This document shows positions 1 through 9,037 of a DNA stretch of 60,940 nucleotides, piece after piece (position 1 is the stretch's first letter; the number at the start of each line of letters is the position of its first letter). The position numbers and the translations under genes are program-made. Origin of the DNA: Paracoccaceae bacterium (lineage in GTDB: Bacteria; Pseudomonadota; Alphaproteobacteria; Rhodobacterales; Rhodobacteraceae); assembly GCA_902543185.1 (NCBI GenBank), contig CACBXB010000012.1, positions 1 to 60,940 on the forward strand, in the 5' to 3' direction. The notes beneath the pieces are model-generated. The model saw nothing but the letters and a program-made list of their open reading frames with translations. It was not told the DNA's origin and made no database searches.

Positions 1-303
1 TTTTGGCTGGATGTATTTTCCCGCATCTATCAGGCCTCTAATCCCAATATAAACGAGAAAATTAATTCCTATGATTTTTAAGATCATCATTGTTTCGGGA
101 GTATTCACGATTATTGATGAAAGTCCGAGAATAGTGAGTGCCAAAAATAGTGTTGCTTGGCTTAATATGGCCACTACACAAACTAGACTTTTTCTAAAAC
201 CAAATTCACTTGCACTAGCGATACAATTAAGTGCGTTTGGTCCAGGCATTGTAACAAAGAGTGCCCAAAAGCCTGTAAAAATAATCCAATCTTCTAGGGG
301 CAT
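1..303 (-). CDS. LysE/RhtB-family exporter, N-terminal part (runs off window)
   Basis: Only the first 101 residues are inside the window; the gene reads leftward off the edge. The N-terminus begins MPLEDWIIFTGFWALF and carries the family hallmark MPGPNALNC at about residues 21-29, followed by hydrophobic segments. LysE/RhtB proteins are inner-membrane exporters of amino acids and related small molecules; the substrate cannot be told from this fragment. The start is the ATG at 301-303. The open frame on the opposite strand over 71-319 is a shadow of this gene. The gene is divergent from rluA across a gap of about 160 bases in which I see no clear operator. Confidence 0.8.
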   Translation of the reverse strand, partial: MPLEDWIIFTGFWALFVTMPGPNALNCIASASEFGFRKSLVCVVAILSQATLFLALTILGLSSIIVNTPETMMILKIIGINFLVYIGIRGLIDAGKYIQPK

Positions 304-464
304 TGATAAATCGCTTTAAGTTAAGTTATGTCGTTGAGTAACTGATAAATTATCCATTTAATAGAATAAAATCCCTGTCTTTTTTAGAGATCAAAATGCT
401 TGGTAACTTTGGATCTGAATAGATTGACTTGTTTGTTGGATTAAAATTTCGTACCGGCTTAGGA

Positions 465-1109
465 ATGAAACAGCGAAAATATTCTCCTCCAGCTACACCG
501 GTAGATATTGTTTATGAAGATTCCGATATTCTAGTCGTGAACAAGCCAGAAGGTTTGCTGTCGGTTCCGGGTCGTGGTTTGCACTTACAAGACTGTTTGC
601 TTAACAGAATACATGAAATTTTCCCAATGGCTCTATTAGTTCACCGTTTGGATTGCGATACGTCAGGTCTAATTGTTTTTGCTATGAGTAAACATTCTCA
701 AAGACAACTCTCAATGCAGTTTGAAAAGAGACTCATTAAAAAGACTTACGTTGCTCGTGTCTCAGGGCAAGTATCCGAAAAATCAGGAATAATTGAAAAG
801 CCAATTATTGTCGATTGGCCGAATCGGCCATTGCAGAAAGTTTGCTATGAGACTGGTAGGCTGGCAATAACGAACTGGCGCCGTGTCAGAGCTGATCAAC
901 ATGAAAGTCGTTTAAAATTAAATCCTAAAACGGGCAGATCACATCAATTACGTGTGCATTGTATGGCTATGGGGCACGTAATTTTAGGCGATCCTTTATA
1001 TGCAGAAGGAGTTAACTATGATAGATTGATGCTTCACTCAGAAGAATTAAGGTTAAATCATCCCGAGAGTGGAAGAGGTATGTCCTTTCGGTCAAAAGCG
1101 CCATTTTAG
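465..1109 (+). CDS. rluA: RluA-type pseudouridine synthase (23S rRNA / tRNA)
   Basis: A 214-residue protein that aligns from memory along its whole length with E. coli RluA (about 219 aa). That enzyme isomerises U746 of 23S rRNA and U32 of some tRNAs. The catalytic motif HRLDCDTSGL contains the nucleophilic Asp, and DWPNRPLQKVCYETGR and GRSHQLRVH are typical of this subfamily. There is no S4 domain, as expected for RluA rather than RluC/D. I prefer the ATG at 465, giving MKQRKYSPPATPVDIVYEDSD, which matches the family N-terminus; a TTG at 429 would add 12 residues unlike the family. It is convergent with dnaE2, with only 21 bases between the stop codons. Confidence 0.9.
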   Translation: MKQRKYSPPATPVDIVYEDSDILVVNKPEGLLSVPGRGLHLQDCLLNRIHEIFPMALLVHRLDCDTSGLIVFAMSKHSQRQLSMQFEKRLIKKTYVARVSGQVSEKSGIIEKPIIVDWPNRPLQKVCYETGRLAITNWRRVRADQHESRLKLNPKTGRSHQLRVHCMAMGHVILGDPLYAEGVNYDRLMLHSEELRLNHPESGRGMSFRSKAPF

Positions 1110-1130
1110 TTTGGTATTTTAATTATCACT

Positions 1131-4016
1131 TCAGTGAACTGGCGTAAGATAGGAACGCAACAAAGCAATAGGGTGCGCGCGAAGACTGAACCGGAGCGCA
1201 GCATAATCTTCAATAATCTCTTCACCGGTTGTCATGATTGGTAAATTAGCGGTGGGTTCGTTTATAAATTCATCACCAAGGTCGCCTGAAAATAAGGGCA
1301 GGGTTTTATTAGCCCTTATCGACTTTGCTTCCCACAGAGCTTCGCGGCGAGAGCGTCCAAGAGCAAAAAAAACATCTGCCTCTGCAAGACGTGCTAATAA
1401 ATTTGGTGATACCCCTGCACGGCGCCAAACATCATGAATAGAAGAATATCCATTTCCTCGGGTTGCATTGATCCAGATTGCATCCTCTTCCTTCATCCCT
1501 TTAATTTGTCTGAAACCAAGCCGGACAGCGTGACCTCCACACCCGTCAGGTTCAAGTGTGTTATCCCAGAGACTATGGTTTATGCATACCGGGTTTATAG
1601 TTACATTATGTTCTTTTGCGTCTCTGATAATTTGTGCGGGTGCATAAAATCCCATGGGCTGAGAATTTAGTAGGGCGCATGCAAATATTTGTGGATAATG
1701 AAATTTAACCCATGCACTTGCGTATACTAATAGTGCAAAGCTAGCAGCATGACTTTCAGGAAAACCATATGAGCCAAAACCTTCAATTTGAGAAAAGCAT
1801 CGCTTTGCAAAGTTTTCATCATATCCGTTCTTGAGCATACCATTAATAAATCGGTTTAAGAATTCACTGACATTTCCGTGTTTTTTAAAAGTTGCAAGCG
1901 CTCTTCTTAAGCGGTCAGCTTCATCAGGGCTGAAATTAGCGCCTATAATTGCAATTTGCATTGCTTGCTCCTGGAAAAGAGGAACGCCAAGAGTTTTACC
2001 TAGCACTTCTCCAAGCTTATCTGATGGAAAATTTACAATTTCCTCACCATTTCGGCGCCGAATATAAGGATGTACCATATCGCCTTGAATTGGTCCTGGC
2101 CGCACAATTGCAACTTGAATAACAAGATCATAAAAGCAACGAGGTTTCATTCTAGGTAAAAAATTCATTTGAGCACGACTTTCTACTTGAAAAACACCAA
2201 TACTATCAGCGCGGCATAACATATCATAAACTTTGGGGTCTTCGGCGGGTAGATTTGCTAAGGTATAGTCATCACCAAAATATTGTTGAATCATGTCGAA
2301 GCTTTTTCTGATGCAAGTCAGCATTCCTAATGAAAGGATATCTACTTTTAATATACCGAGGGCATCAATATCATCTTTATCCCAAGCTATGACAGTTCGG
2401 TCTTCCATTGAGGCATTCTCAATTGGTACTAACTCATCTAAGCGTCCTTCAGTTATTACAAAACCACCCACATGCTGGCTCAAATGTCTTGGGAAACCTA
2501 TAATTTCGTCAATAATCTTGAGTGTGAGGTTTAAATGATGATCTGACGGATTCAAACCAATCTCACGTATACGTTTTTCCTCTAACTTTTTTGTACTGAA
2601 AAATCCCCATAGTTGAGATGATAAAGCGCTCACTGTATCTTTGCTGAGACCCATTGCAGTACCAACCTCTCGAACGGCGCGCTTGCCTCTGTAATGGATC
2701 ACCGTTGAGCAAAGGCCAGCGCGATGCCGGCCATATCGATTATAAATGTACTGTATAACTTCCTCTCTACGTTCGTGCTCAAAATCAACATCGATATCAG
2801 GGGGTTCTTCGCGTGCTTCAGAAACAAATCTTTCAAAAACCATTGTTCCAATTTCTGGGCTAACTGATGTGACCCCAAGGCAGTAGCAAACAACTGAGTT
2901 TGCTGCAGAACCTCTACCTTGGCACAAAATGTTACGGCTTCGTGCAAAAGTAACGATATCATGGACAGTTAGGAAGTAGGGTTCATATTTTAATTTGCCG
3001 ATAAGTTTTAGCTCGTGATTTAGCATGGATTGCACTTTTTTGGGGGCTCCCGAAGGATACCTCCAATTAAGTCCCTCAATAGCTAATCGTTTAAGACGCT
3101 TTTGCGGTGTTTCCCCATTGTTTATTTCCAGCGGATATTGATATCTTAGCTCATCTAATGAAAACTGTAATTTATCTAAAATACGGATCGTGTTATTTAT
3201 TGCCTCTGGGTATCTGGAAAAAATCTTAACTATTTCAGTGTATGAACGTAGGCGCCTTTCTGCATTTGGTAGTGCATTTTTTCCTAACTGCTCGACATTT
3301 TTACCTAGACGAATTGCTGTGAGAACGTCTGCTAGTTTGCGGCGTTTGCTATGGTGCATAATTGGATGTGCACTAGCAACGAGATCACATCTAATAATTT
3401 CGGATAGTTTCCTGATGTGTTTGAATCTTTTAGGATCGATCCCATCATACTTTGGGGTCAATACTATATAAATATCTTGATTAAATTTTTTCTTGAGAAG
3501 GGTGCTGTTCTCTAACCAAGGTTTTGATTTTTTCAAGTCCCATGGAGTTTCTGGTGGGTGAATAAGGAATACCACATCATCCAGCTCTTCACTAATTTCA
3601 CCAATAACCAAATCACATAAACCTTTGTTATTACGTAATCTACCTTTAGAAAGGCACCGGCATAATGTGCCCCACCCTTTGCGTGACTTAGGCAACACTG
3701 TTATTTCAAATCCATCTATTAACTTAAATTTTGATCCAGGTATCAATCTTGGTACCGTATCTAGACTTAGTGAAGGAGGCTTTTTAATATTTTTAGGCCG
3801 GGGGGGTCCTATTAAGTTTTTACTTTCACGGTCTTTTACGAAGCGCTCTATATCCCGTGCTGCACTGTATGCTCTTACGATTCCAGTAACTGAATTGACA
3901 TCAGTTATTGCAATAGCTGGTAGGCCAAGAAGCGCAGCACGCATCATGTATTCTTCAGGATGTGAAGCCCCAGTTAAAAATGTAAAGTTTGATATTATTG
4001 ATAATTCAGCAAACAT
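1131..4016 (-). CDS. dnaE2: error-prone DNA polymerase DnaE2 (ImuC), C-terminally short
   Basis: A 961-residue C-family DNA polymerase of the DnaE2/ImuC type, which performs translesion synthesis in the SOS response. The N-terminal PHP domain starts FAELSIISNFTFLTGASHP. The polymerase active site is PDIDVDF, with Asp407 and Asp409, and KVDILSLGML carries the third catalytic Asp at about 559. The helix-hairpin-helix region follows. The protein stops just after SLRAHPIALLRSYLTP, where full-length DnaE2 proteins (about 1,050 aa or more) continue into an OB-fold domain; that tail is absent and its place is taken by rluA on the other strand. No imuA or imuB gene is adjacent, although these often stand beside dnaE2 in alphaproteobacteria. 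No LexA box was recognised upstream. Confidence 0.9.
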   Translation of the reverse strand: MFAELSIISNFTFLTGASHPEEYMMRAALLGLPAIAITDVNSVTGIVRAYSAARDIERFVKDRESKNLIGPPRPKNIKKPPSLSLDTVPRLIPGSKFKLIDGFEITVLPKSRKGWGTLCRCLSKGRLRNNKGLCDLVIGEISEELDDVVFLIHPPETPWDLKKSKPWLENSTLLKKKFNQDIYIVLTPKYDGIDPKRFKHIRKLSEIIRCDLVASAHPIMHHSKRRKLADVLTAIRLGKNVEQLGKNALPNAERRLRSYTEIVKIFSRYPEAINNTIRILDKLQFSLDELRYQYPLEINNGETPQKRLKRLAIEGLNWRYPSGAPKKVQSMLNHELKLIGKLKYEPYFLTVHDIVTFARSRNILCQGRGSAANSVVCYCLGVTSVSPEIGTMVFERFVSEAREEPPDIDVDFEHERREEVIQYIYNRYGRHRAGLCSTVIHYRGKRAVREVGTAMGLSKDTVSALSSQLWGFFSTKKLEEKRIREIGLNPSDHHLNLTLKIIDEIIGFPRHLSQHVGGFVITEGRLDELVPIENASMEDRTVIAWDKDDIDALGILKVDILSLGMLTCIRKSFDMIQQYFGDDYTLANLPAEDPKVYDMLCRADSIGVFQVESRAQMNFLPRMKPRCFYDLVIQVAIVRPGPIQGDMVHPYIRRRNGEEIVNFPSDKLGEVLGKTLGVPLFQEQAMQIAIIGANFSPDEADRLRRALATFKKHGNVSEFLNRFINGMLKNGYDENFAKRCFSQIEGFGSYGFPESHAASFALLVYASAWVKFHYPQIFACALLNSQPMGFYAPAQIIRDAKEHNVTINPVCINHSLWDNTLEPDGCGGHAVRLGFRQIKGMKEEDAIWINATRGNGYSSIHDVWRRAGVSPNLLARLAEADVFFALGRSRREALWEAKSIRANKTLPLFSGDLGDEFINEPTANLPIMTTGEEIIEDYAALRFSLRAHPIALLRSYLTPVH

Positions 4017-4118
4017 ATAAATAAATATGTTCTTGTTTTGTTCCTTGTCTAGTAGGAGTTTTATATTTTGTATTATTTTTAAAACAAATTTCTGATTACA
4101 ATACTGTTGTCTGCGAAT

Positions 4119-4457
4119 TTATACGACGGCTCTAATTAATTTACGCTCTAAAACATGTATTACTTTTTTCAAATCATGACCTCTTTTTAAAATTTGGCCA
4201 TCCATACTTATTACCGCATATTCGCCTTGTTTATTTCGCAACTTTGGGCGTTTTTCTATTCGATAAAGGGGATTTTCAGCTGTCCTGCGAAAAATTGAAA
4301 ATACTGCCACGTCGTTAAGTGCCGAAATGCCATAGTCTCGCCACTCGCCAGCAGCTACCATTTTGCCATAGATAGACAATATAATTGCTAGCTCTTTCCG
4401 ATTAAATGAAATTACTTGAAGTGATTTTCGGCCAGGAAATGGAGTCAGTTTATTCAT
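4119..4457 (-). CDS. DUF2794 family protein
   Basis: A 112-residue soluble protein of unknown function. The core reads FNRKELAIILSIYGKMVAAGEWRDYGI, then AVFSIFRRTAENPLYRIEKRP and GQILKRGHDLKKVIHVLERKL. This pattern is what I know as DUF2794, a small family found across alphaproteobacteria. There is no signal peptide or membrane segment. It reads in the same direction as dapA behind it and dnaE2 in front, with gaps of about 70 and 100 bases, so co-transcription is possible but not shown. Confidence 0.75.
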   Translation of the reverse strand: MNKLTPFPGRKSLQVISFNRKELAIILSIYGKMVAAGEWRDYGISALNDVAVFSIFRRTAENPLYRIEKRPKLRNKQGEYAVISMDGQILKRGHDLKKVIHVLERKLIRAVV

Positions 4458-4526
4458 AGTAAAAGATTTGCGGTCTTTACGTTTAAAATCAAGTTAAAAT
4501 AAATAAACTGATTTCTATAATTTTGA

Positions 4527-5396
4527 TCAAATTAGATCTGCATGCTTAAGTGCTGAATTGATTTTTTGTTTGGTTGGTTCTGAGAGTGGAGTTAGTGGAA
4601 GACGCACCTCATCCTTACATAATCCTAATTTATTCATTGCGTATTTGGCACCAACCAGACCAGGTTCTGTAAAAATAGCCTTATGCAAGGGCATTAATTT
4701 ATCTTGGATTTTGAGGGCTAGGGAATAGTCACCTGCTAGGGTTGCTTCCTGCATCTTTGAACAAAGTTCTGGAGCAACATTTGCAGTTACAGAAATACAA
4801 CCAACACCGCCTTGCGCGTTAAACCCATGTGCTGTCGCATCTTCTCCAGACAGTTGTATAAAGTCATCACCACAGGTTAAACGTTGATCACAAACTCTAG
4901 CTAAGTCGCCTGTCGCATCTTTTACACCTATAATCTCATCCAATTTTGCTAATTCACCCATAGTTTCAGGTGACATATCCACGACAGATCGGCCTGGAAT
5001 ATTATAGATAACTATTGGAAGGCCAATCTTTGCTAACTCAGTGAAGTGAGCTATCAAGCCTGCCTGAGTTGGCTTATTATAATAAGGGGTAACAACCAGA
5101 GCAGCGTTTGCTCCTACATTTTTGGCATGTTCTACAAATCTAGTTGCCTCGGCAGTATTATTTGAGCCGGCACCAGCTATAACGGGGACCCTACCTGCTG
5201 CTTCATTAATAACTTCGCTAACTACTTGCTCATGCTCAGCATGTGTTAATGTAGGGCTTTCGCCGGTTGTGCCAACGGGCACAAGTCCGTGACTTCCTTG
5301 CCCTATATGCCAATTTACGAGATTCCGCAGCCCTTTCACATCTACTTTGCCGTTGTTAAACGGTGTGACCATTGCTGGTAATGATCCTTTAAACAT
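4527..5396 (-). CDS. dapA: 4-hydroxy-tetrahydrodipicolinate synthase
   Basis: The 289-residue enzyme condenses pyruvate with aspartate semialdehyde, the first committed step of the diaminopimelate/lysine pathway, and so feeds peptidoglycan as well as lysine. GTTGESPTL is the pyruvate-binding motif, IVIYNIPGR holds the proton-relay Tyr, and GVKDATGD holds the Schiff-base Lys. The start [13 protein letters not shown] is chosen because a strong AAGGAG lies seven bases upstream; an in-frame start nine codons earlier has no such site. It is divergent from the lytic transglycosylase gene. Confidence 0.95.
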   Translation of the reverse strand: MFKGSLPAMVTPFNNGKVDVKGLRNLVNWHIGQGSHGLVPVGTTGESPTLTHAEHEQVVSEVINEAAGRVPVIAGAGSNNTAEATRFVEHAKNVGANAALVVTPYYNKPTQAGLIAHFTELAKIGLPIVIYNIPGRSVVDMSPETMGELAKLDEIIGVKDATGDLARVCDQRLTCGDDFIQLSGEDATAHGFNAQGGVGCISVTANVAPELCSKMQEATLAGDYSLALKIQDKLMPLHKAIFTEPGLVGAKYAMNKLGLCKDEVRLPLTPLSEPTKQKINSALKHADLI

Positions 5397-5507
5397 GAAA
5401 CACTCCTTATAGTTTATATGCAAACTAAGAATTTCCTAAAAAGCAACATTGCTTAACTTAAATTGCACAGTACACTTAGACTACCGTATTTAGGTTCTGG
5501 ATCAAAA

Positions 5508-7469
5508 ATGCAAGCAAAGTTGCTATATATTACGTTATTTCTTTTTTTGTTTTTCACCGCGGCAGATGCTCAGGCGCCAATAAGACCTTTAGAGTCTGCC
5601 TTCAAGGCTATGGAAAATGAAGAATGGGATAAAGCCTTTCTACTTGCTGATAAAGATGGGGATTTGGGTTACTCTATTATTTTATGGCATTATTTAAGAG
5701 AAGGTTTAGGACGACCAGATCAAGCCTTGAGTTTTTTGACACAAAATTCTGATTGGCCAGGGCTACCTTATCTCAGGAAAAGATCTGAAAAAACTTTTTT
5801 TAATGCTTCGGATAAGGAGGTTTTAGCGTTCTTTGATTTGGGAAAACCTCAAACTGGTTTGGGGAGCCTAGTTTATGCACTTGCGCTGAAGCGGGACGGG
5901 CAAAAATTTAAGGCAGGTCTTGTTGCTCAAGCAGCCTGGGCTGATCAAAGTATGAATAAGAATACAACTTTTGAGATTATTGAAAATTTCCGAACAAATT
6001 TACTTCCTTTAAAAGATAATCGGTTTGAGTTTCTCCTTTGGGAAAAAGATAAAGCCTCATTAAATGCGATGTCTTTTTTATTGAGTGATACTCAAAAGGC
6101 GGTAGCTGATACTGTTTTTTCTCTTTATGCGAATAAAAAAAATGTATCTGCAAAAATTAATTCTTTACCTCCAGAGTGGAAGAAACATCCTCTAGTGATG
6201 CACGCGCGTTTCGAATGGCGACTTAGAAACAATCTTCGGGATTCGGGTCTCCAAGTTTTAGAAAAATATAGTAAATCTGCCAGGCATTTATCTCAGCCGT
6301 CAAAATGGGCTGAAAGAAGAGAAATTTTAGCTCGTGATCTGATGTATAACAAACAGTATAAAAAGGCCTATAATATTTCGTCTAATCACTATCTTGAAGA
6401 AGGTGATACTTATGCTGTTCTAGAATGGCTTTCTGGGTATTTAGCATTAGAAAAGTTGAATAACGCAGAGCTAGCTCTGAAGCATTTCAAGAATTTTTTA
6501 GTGGCGGTAGATGCTCCAATTTCATTAGGGCGGGGTCTGTATTGGCTAGGGAGAACATACGAAAAGCAAGGTAAGATGGATGTCGCGCAACAAATTTATC
6601 AAATAGGAGCCGATCGTTGGGAAACCTACTACGGTTTGCTGGCAGCCGAAAAAGTGGGAAGGACGGTAGATATGACAGTTTTAAATACTTCTCACTCCAA
6701 GTCATGGAAGAATGCAAGTTTTTCAAATGATTCAGTTTTTAAAGCAGCTTTGCTACTGTTTGCGTCAAATAGGGAAGTACTCGCAGAGCGCTTTCTCACC
6801 CATTTAACCGAAACATTATCTGATGAGGATATATTAAGATTAGTTGATTTTTTAGAGGAAAACCAAAAGGCTCATGAGCTGGTTATGGTTGCAAAAAGAG
6901 CAGCAAGTCAAAGCAAGGTTTTTCCAAGGCCTTATTTTGCGCTTCACCCGGTGGCAGATATGCCACAAAGAATTCCTCCAGAAATGACGTTGGCTATAGC
7001 GCGTCGGGAAAGCGAATTCTATCCGAAAGCTGAATCACCTGTTGGAGCTCTAGGCATGATGCAAGTAATGCCAAAGACAGCTAAAGAAATGGCAAAAAGG
7101 TTAGGCTTGAAATTTTCATCTGAAAGAATGTTGTCAGATTGGAAATATAATGCTGAGATTGGAATAGCCTATCTGGAAGAACTCTCTGAAAGGTATGATG
7201 GCAATCCAATTCTCATGGCAGCCGCATATAATGCTGGGCCATCTCGTGCTGACCGTTGGATTGAGCTTCTGGGAGATCCACGAAACCCAAAAGTTGATTT
7301 GGTCCAGTGGGTTGAAAGTATCCCTTTCGAAGAAACACGTAATTATGTTATGCGAGTTTCAGAAAGCCTTCCAAACTATAAAGTACGACTGAAAAAAGAA
7401 CCTCCTAATTCTTTTTATTTTTACCTTAAAGGTTCAGGGTTTTTGCTGCTCGCGCCAAAAAGTGAATAA
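5508..7469 (+). CDS. slt: soluble-type lytic murein transglycosylase
   Basis: A 653-residue exported enzyme that cleaves the MurNAc-GlcNAc bond of peptidoglycan to leave 1,6-anhydro ends. Starting at the ATG at 5508 gives a clear signal peptide (MQAKLLYITLFLFLFFTAADA) with cleavage likely after ADA; the TTG at 5463 would add 15 charged or polar residues and is less likely. A long helical-repeat region makes up most of the chain, as in Slt70. The C-terminal catalytic domain has the glutamate in ARRESEFYPKAESPVGALG, then MMQVMPKTAKEMA and AAYNAGPSRADRW. The last 36 bases overlap the convergent EamA gene. Confidence 0.92.
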   Translation: MQAKLLYITLFLFLFFTAADAQAPIRPLESAFKAMENEEWDKAFLLADKDGDLGYSIILWHYLREGLGRPDQALSFLTQNSDWPGLPYLRKRSEKTFFNASDKEVLAFFDLGKPQTGLGSLVYALALKRDGQKFKAGLVAQAAWADQSMNKNTTFEIIENFRTNLLPLKDNRFEFLLWEKDKASLNAMSFLLSDTQKAVADTVFSLYANKKNVSAKINSLPPEWKKHPLVMHARFEWRLRNNLRDSGLQVLEKYSKSARHLSQPSKWAERREILARDLMYNKQYKKAYNISSNHYLEEGDTYAVLEWLSGYLALEKLNNAELALKHFKNFLVAVDAPISLGRGLYWLGRTYEKQGKMDVAQQIYQIGADRWETYYGLLAAEKVGRTVDMTVLNTSHSKSWKNASFSNDSVFKAALLLFASNREVLAERFLTHLTETLSDEDILRLVDFLEENQKAHELVMVAKRAASQSKVFPRPYFALHPVADMPQRIPPEMTLAIARRESEFYPKAESPVGALGMMQVMPKTAKEMAKRLGLKFSSERMLSDWKYNAEIGIAYLEELSERYDGNPILMAAAYNAGPSRADRWIELLGDPRNPKVDLVQWVESIPFEETRNYVMRVSESLPNYKVRLKKEPPNSFYFYLKGSGFLLLAPKSE

Positions 7470-8297
7470 TCCAGCGAGCACAACAAGTAATGCGCCTATA
7501 ACAAGATGTGTCTCCAGATTTTCACTAAATATCCAAAGACCAATAATCGTCGCGAAGAGAAGTTGTAAGTAAGCGAAAGGCTGAAGCGAACTTGCTTCTG
7601 ACACTTCGTAGCATTTTATAAGTAAATAATGTGCTAAACACGCAAGGATACATAGCAGACCCAACCAGGCCCAGTCGATAGATTCTAAAGAAACCCAGTA
7701 GCTGCTTCCAACAACTGACATTACAATTGCTCCAATTATTCCAGTCCAAAAAAATGAAGTCATCGTACTGTCCTGGCGGGCTGCATATCTGGTCAAGAGG
7801 CTGTACAAAGCAAACATAAGCGCAGCAATAAAGGGAATTATCGCTTGTAAAGAGAACACATTATTAGTTGGTTTCAAAATTATCATGACACCGACAAAAC
7901 CGATAAAAATAGCAGACCACCGTTTCCAACCAACATATTCTTTCAAAATTGGTCCAGATAATGCCGCTACCAGTAGTGGGTAAATTGAAAAAACAGCATG
8001 GCTTTCAATCAAGCCTAGCAGAGTAAAACTTGTAATCATCACAATAACTTCGAAAGCGAGCAATGCACCACGAAAAATTTGTAAAAAAGGCTGTTTTGTT
8101 GATATCACTCTGCGGAGCCCATCAGCTTGTCGGGAACATAAAACGATGACAAATATAGCAAAAAACCAGTACCGAATCATAACAATAAAAAAAACATTGT
8201 ATTCGCGCGCTAGATATTGAGATATACCATCTTGAATAGCAAAAATTAACATGGTTACTGCCATAAGCGATATTCCTAATTTTGGATTGCTTGTCAT
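7434..8297 (-). CDS. EamA/DMT-family transporter
   Basis: A 287-residue polytopic membrane protein with about ten hydrophobic segments arranged as two EamA halves. The N-terminal half starts MTSNPKLGISLMAVTMLIFAIQ. Drug/metabolite transporters of this group export small metabolites; the substrate is unknown here. Its start codon overlaps the mnmD stop as ATGA (8294-8297), so the two are probably translationally coupled. Its 3-prime end overlaps that of the convergent slt by 36 bases. Confidence 0.85.
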   Translation of the reverse strand: MTSNPKLGISLMAVTMLIFAIQDGISQYLAREYNVFFIVMIRYWFFAIFVIVLCSRQADGLRRVISTKQPFLQIFRGALLAFEVIVMITSFTLLGLIESHAVFSIYPLLVAALSGPILKEYVGWKRWSAIFIGFVGVMIILKPTNNVFSLQAIIPFIAALMFALYSLLTRYAARQDSTMTSFFWTGIIGAIVMSVVGSSYWVSLESIDWAWLGLLCILACLAHYLLIKCYEVSEASSLQPFAYLQLLFATIIGLWIFSENLETHLVIGALLVVLAGLFTFWREQQKP

Positions 8298-9001
8298 GAC
8301 TTTTTGATCGCAACTGTCATATGTCGCTTGCGCCCAAAACCATTAGTTCGTTCAACTTCAAAGCCTGCTAAACTTAAATTTCTGCGAACGATACCTGCTG
8401 CAGAGTAAGTTGATAATGTACCTTTATTAGCCGTACATCTATAGACATCATTCAATAATTCTTTCTCCCACAGCTCTGGATTTTTAGCTGGAGAAAAGCC
8501 GTCCAAGAACCAACAATCAGCCTTTATATCTAAATTTTTAATTGTGCGCTGTGCATTACCCAAAATAAGTTGCAAATGGTAGTCACTCCCATATAGCTCT
8601 CCTTTTTCTAGGAGCTCGCTCCAAAGAGAAGAGAACTCATGTTTAATACTACTTAATTCAGCAAATTTACTTTGTGCTTTGACCATGTCTTCTGGTTTCA
8701 TTGGAAACGCTTCGAAGGAAGTATAAGAAAGTTTCCCTTTTTGTTTTTTGAGTCGCCATTGCCAAAGAGTTGATAAAAAATTCAGTCCAGTCCCAAATCC
8801 TAATTCGGCAATCTTAAATCCATCTTTCAGCCTTTGAGAAAGTTTATTACCGTTTAAAAAAACATGACGAACTTCTTCCAAACCATTATCCAGCGAGTAG
8901 TAAGGGTCATCAAATTTTTGAGCTATTGGTATTCGATCATTCCGCCAAACAAGATTTGGATAAGTATAGTTTGTCAAAGGCTTGCACTTTTCTTTTGTCA
9001 C
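8294..9001 (-). CDS. mnmD: tRNA U34 (mnm5s2U) methyltransferase MnmD
   Basis: A 235-residue class I SAM methyltransferase. WRNDRIPIAQKFDDPYYSLDNG and FKIAELGFGTGLNFLSTLWQW are signatures of the domain that forms the N-terminal half of E. coli MnmC, and WFLDGFSPAKNPELW is the catalytic-loop motif of the same family. It would transfer the last methyl group in mnm5s2U biosynthesis at the tRNA wobble position. The start is a GTG at 9001; in-frame upstream there is soon a stop. Here the gene stands alone, with a separate oxidoreductase reading the other way 36 bases upstream. Confidence 0.9.
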   Translation of the reverse strand: MTKEKCKPLTNYTYPNLVWRNDRIPIAQKFDDPYYSLDNGLEEVRHVFLNGNKLSQRLKDGFKIAELGFGTGLNFLSTLWQWRLKKQKGKLSYTSFEAFPMKPEDMVKAQSKFAELSSIKHEFSSLWSELLEKGELYGSDYHLQLILGNAQRTIKNLDIKADCWFLDGFSPAKNPELWEKELLNDVYRCTANKGTLSTYSAAGIVRRNLSLAGFEVERTNGFGRKRHMTVAIKKS

Positions 9002-9037
9002 CTCTATCGCTCATTTATTAGCAGGTGAAAAGAGCGA

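Noticed and set aside
71-319. 82-codon open frame on the plus strand
   Set aside because: It is the antisense of the LysE-family gene on the minus strand, which has clear family motifs and membrane helices.
1686-1700. DnaA box-like TGTGGATAA
   Set aside because: It lies inside the dnaE2 coding sequence with nothing around it to suggest regulation.
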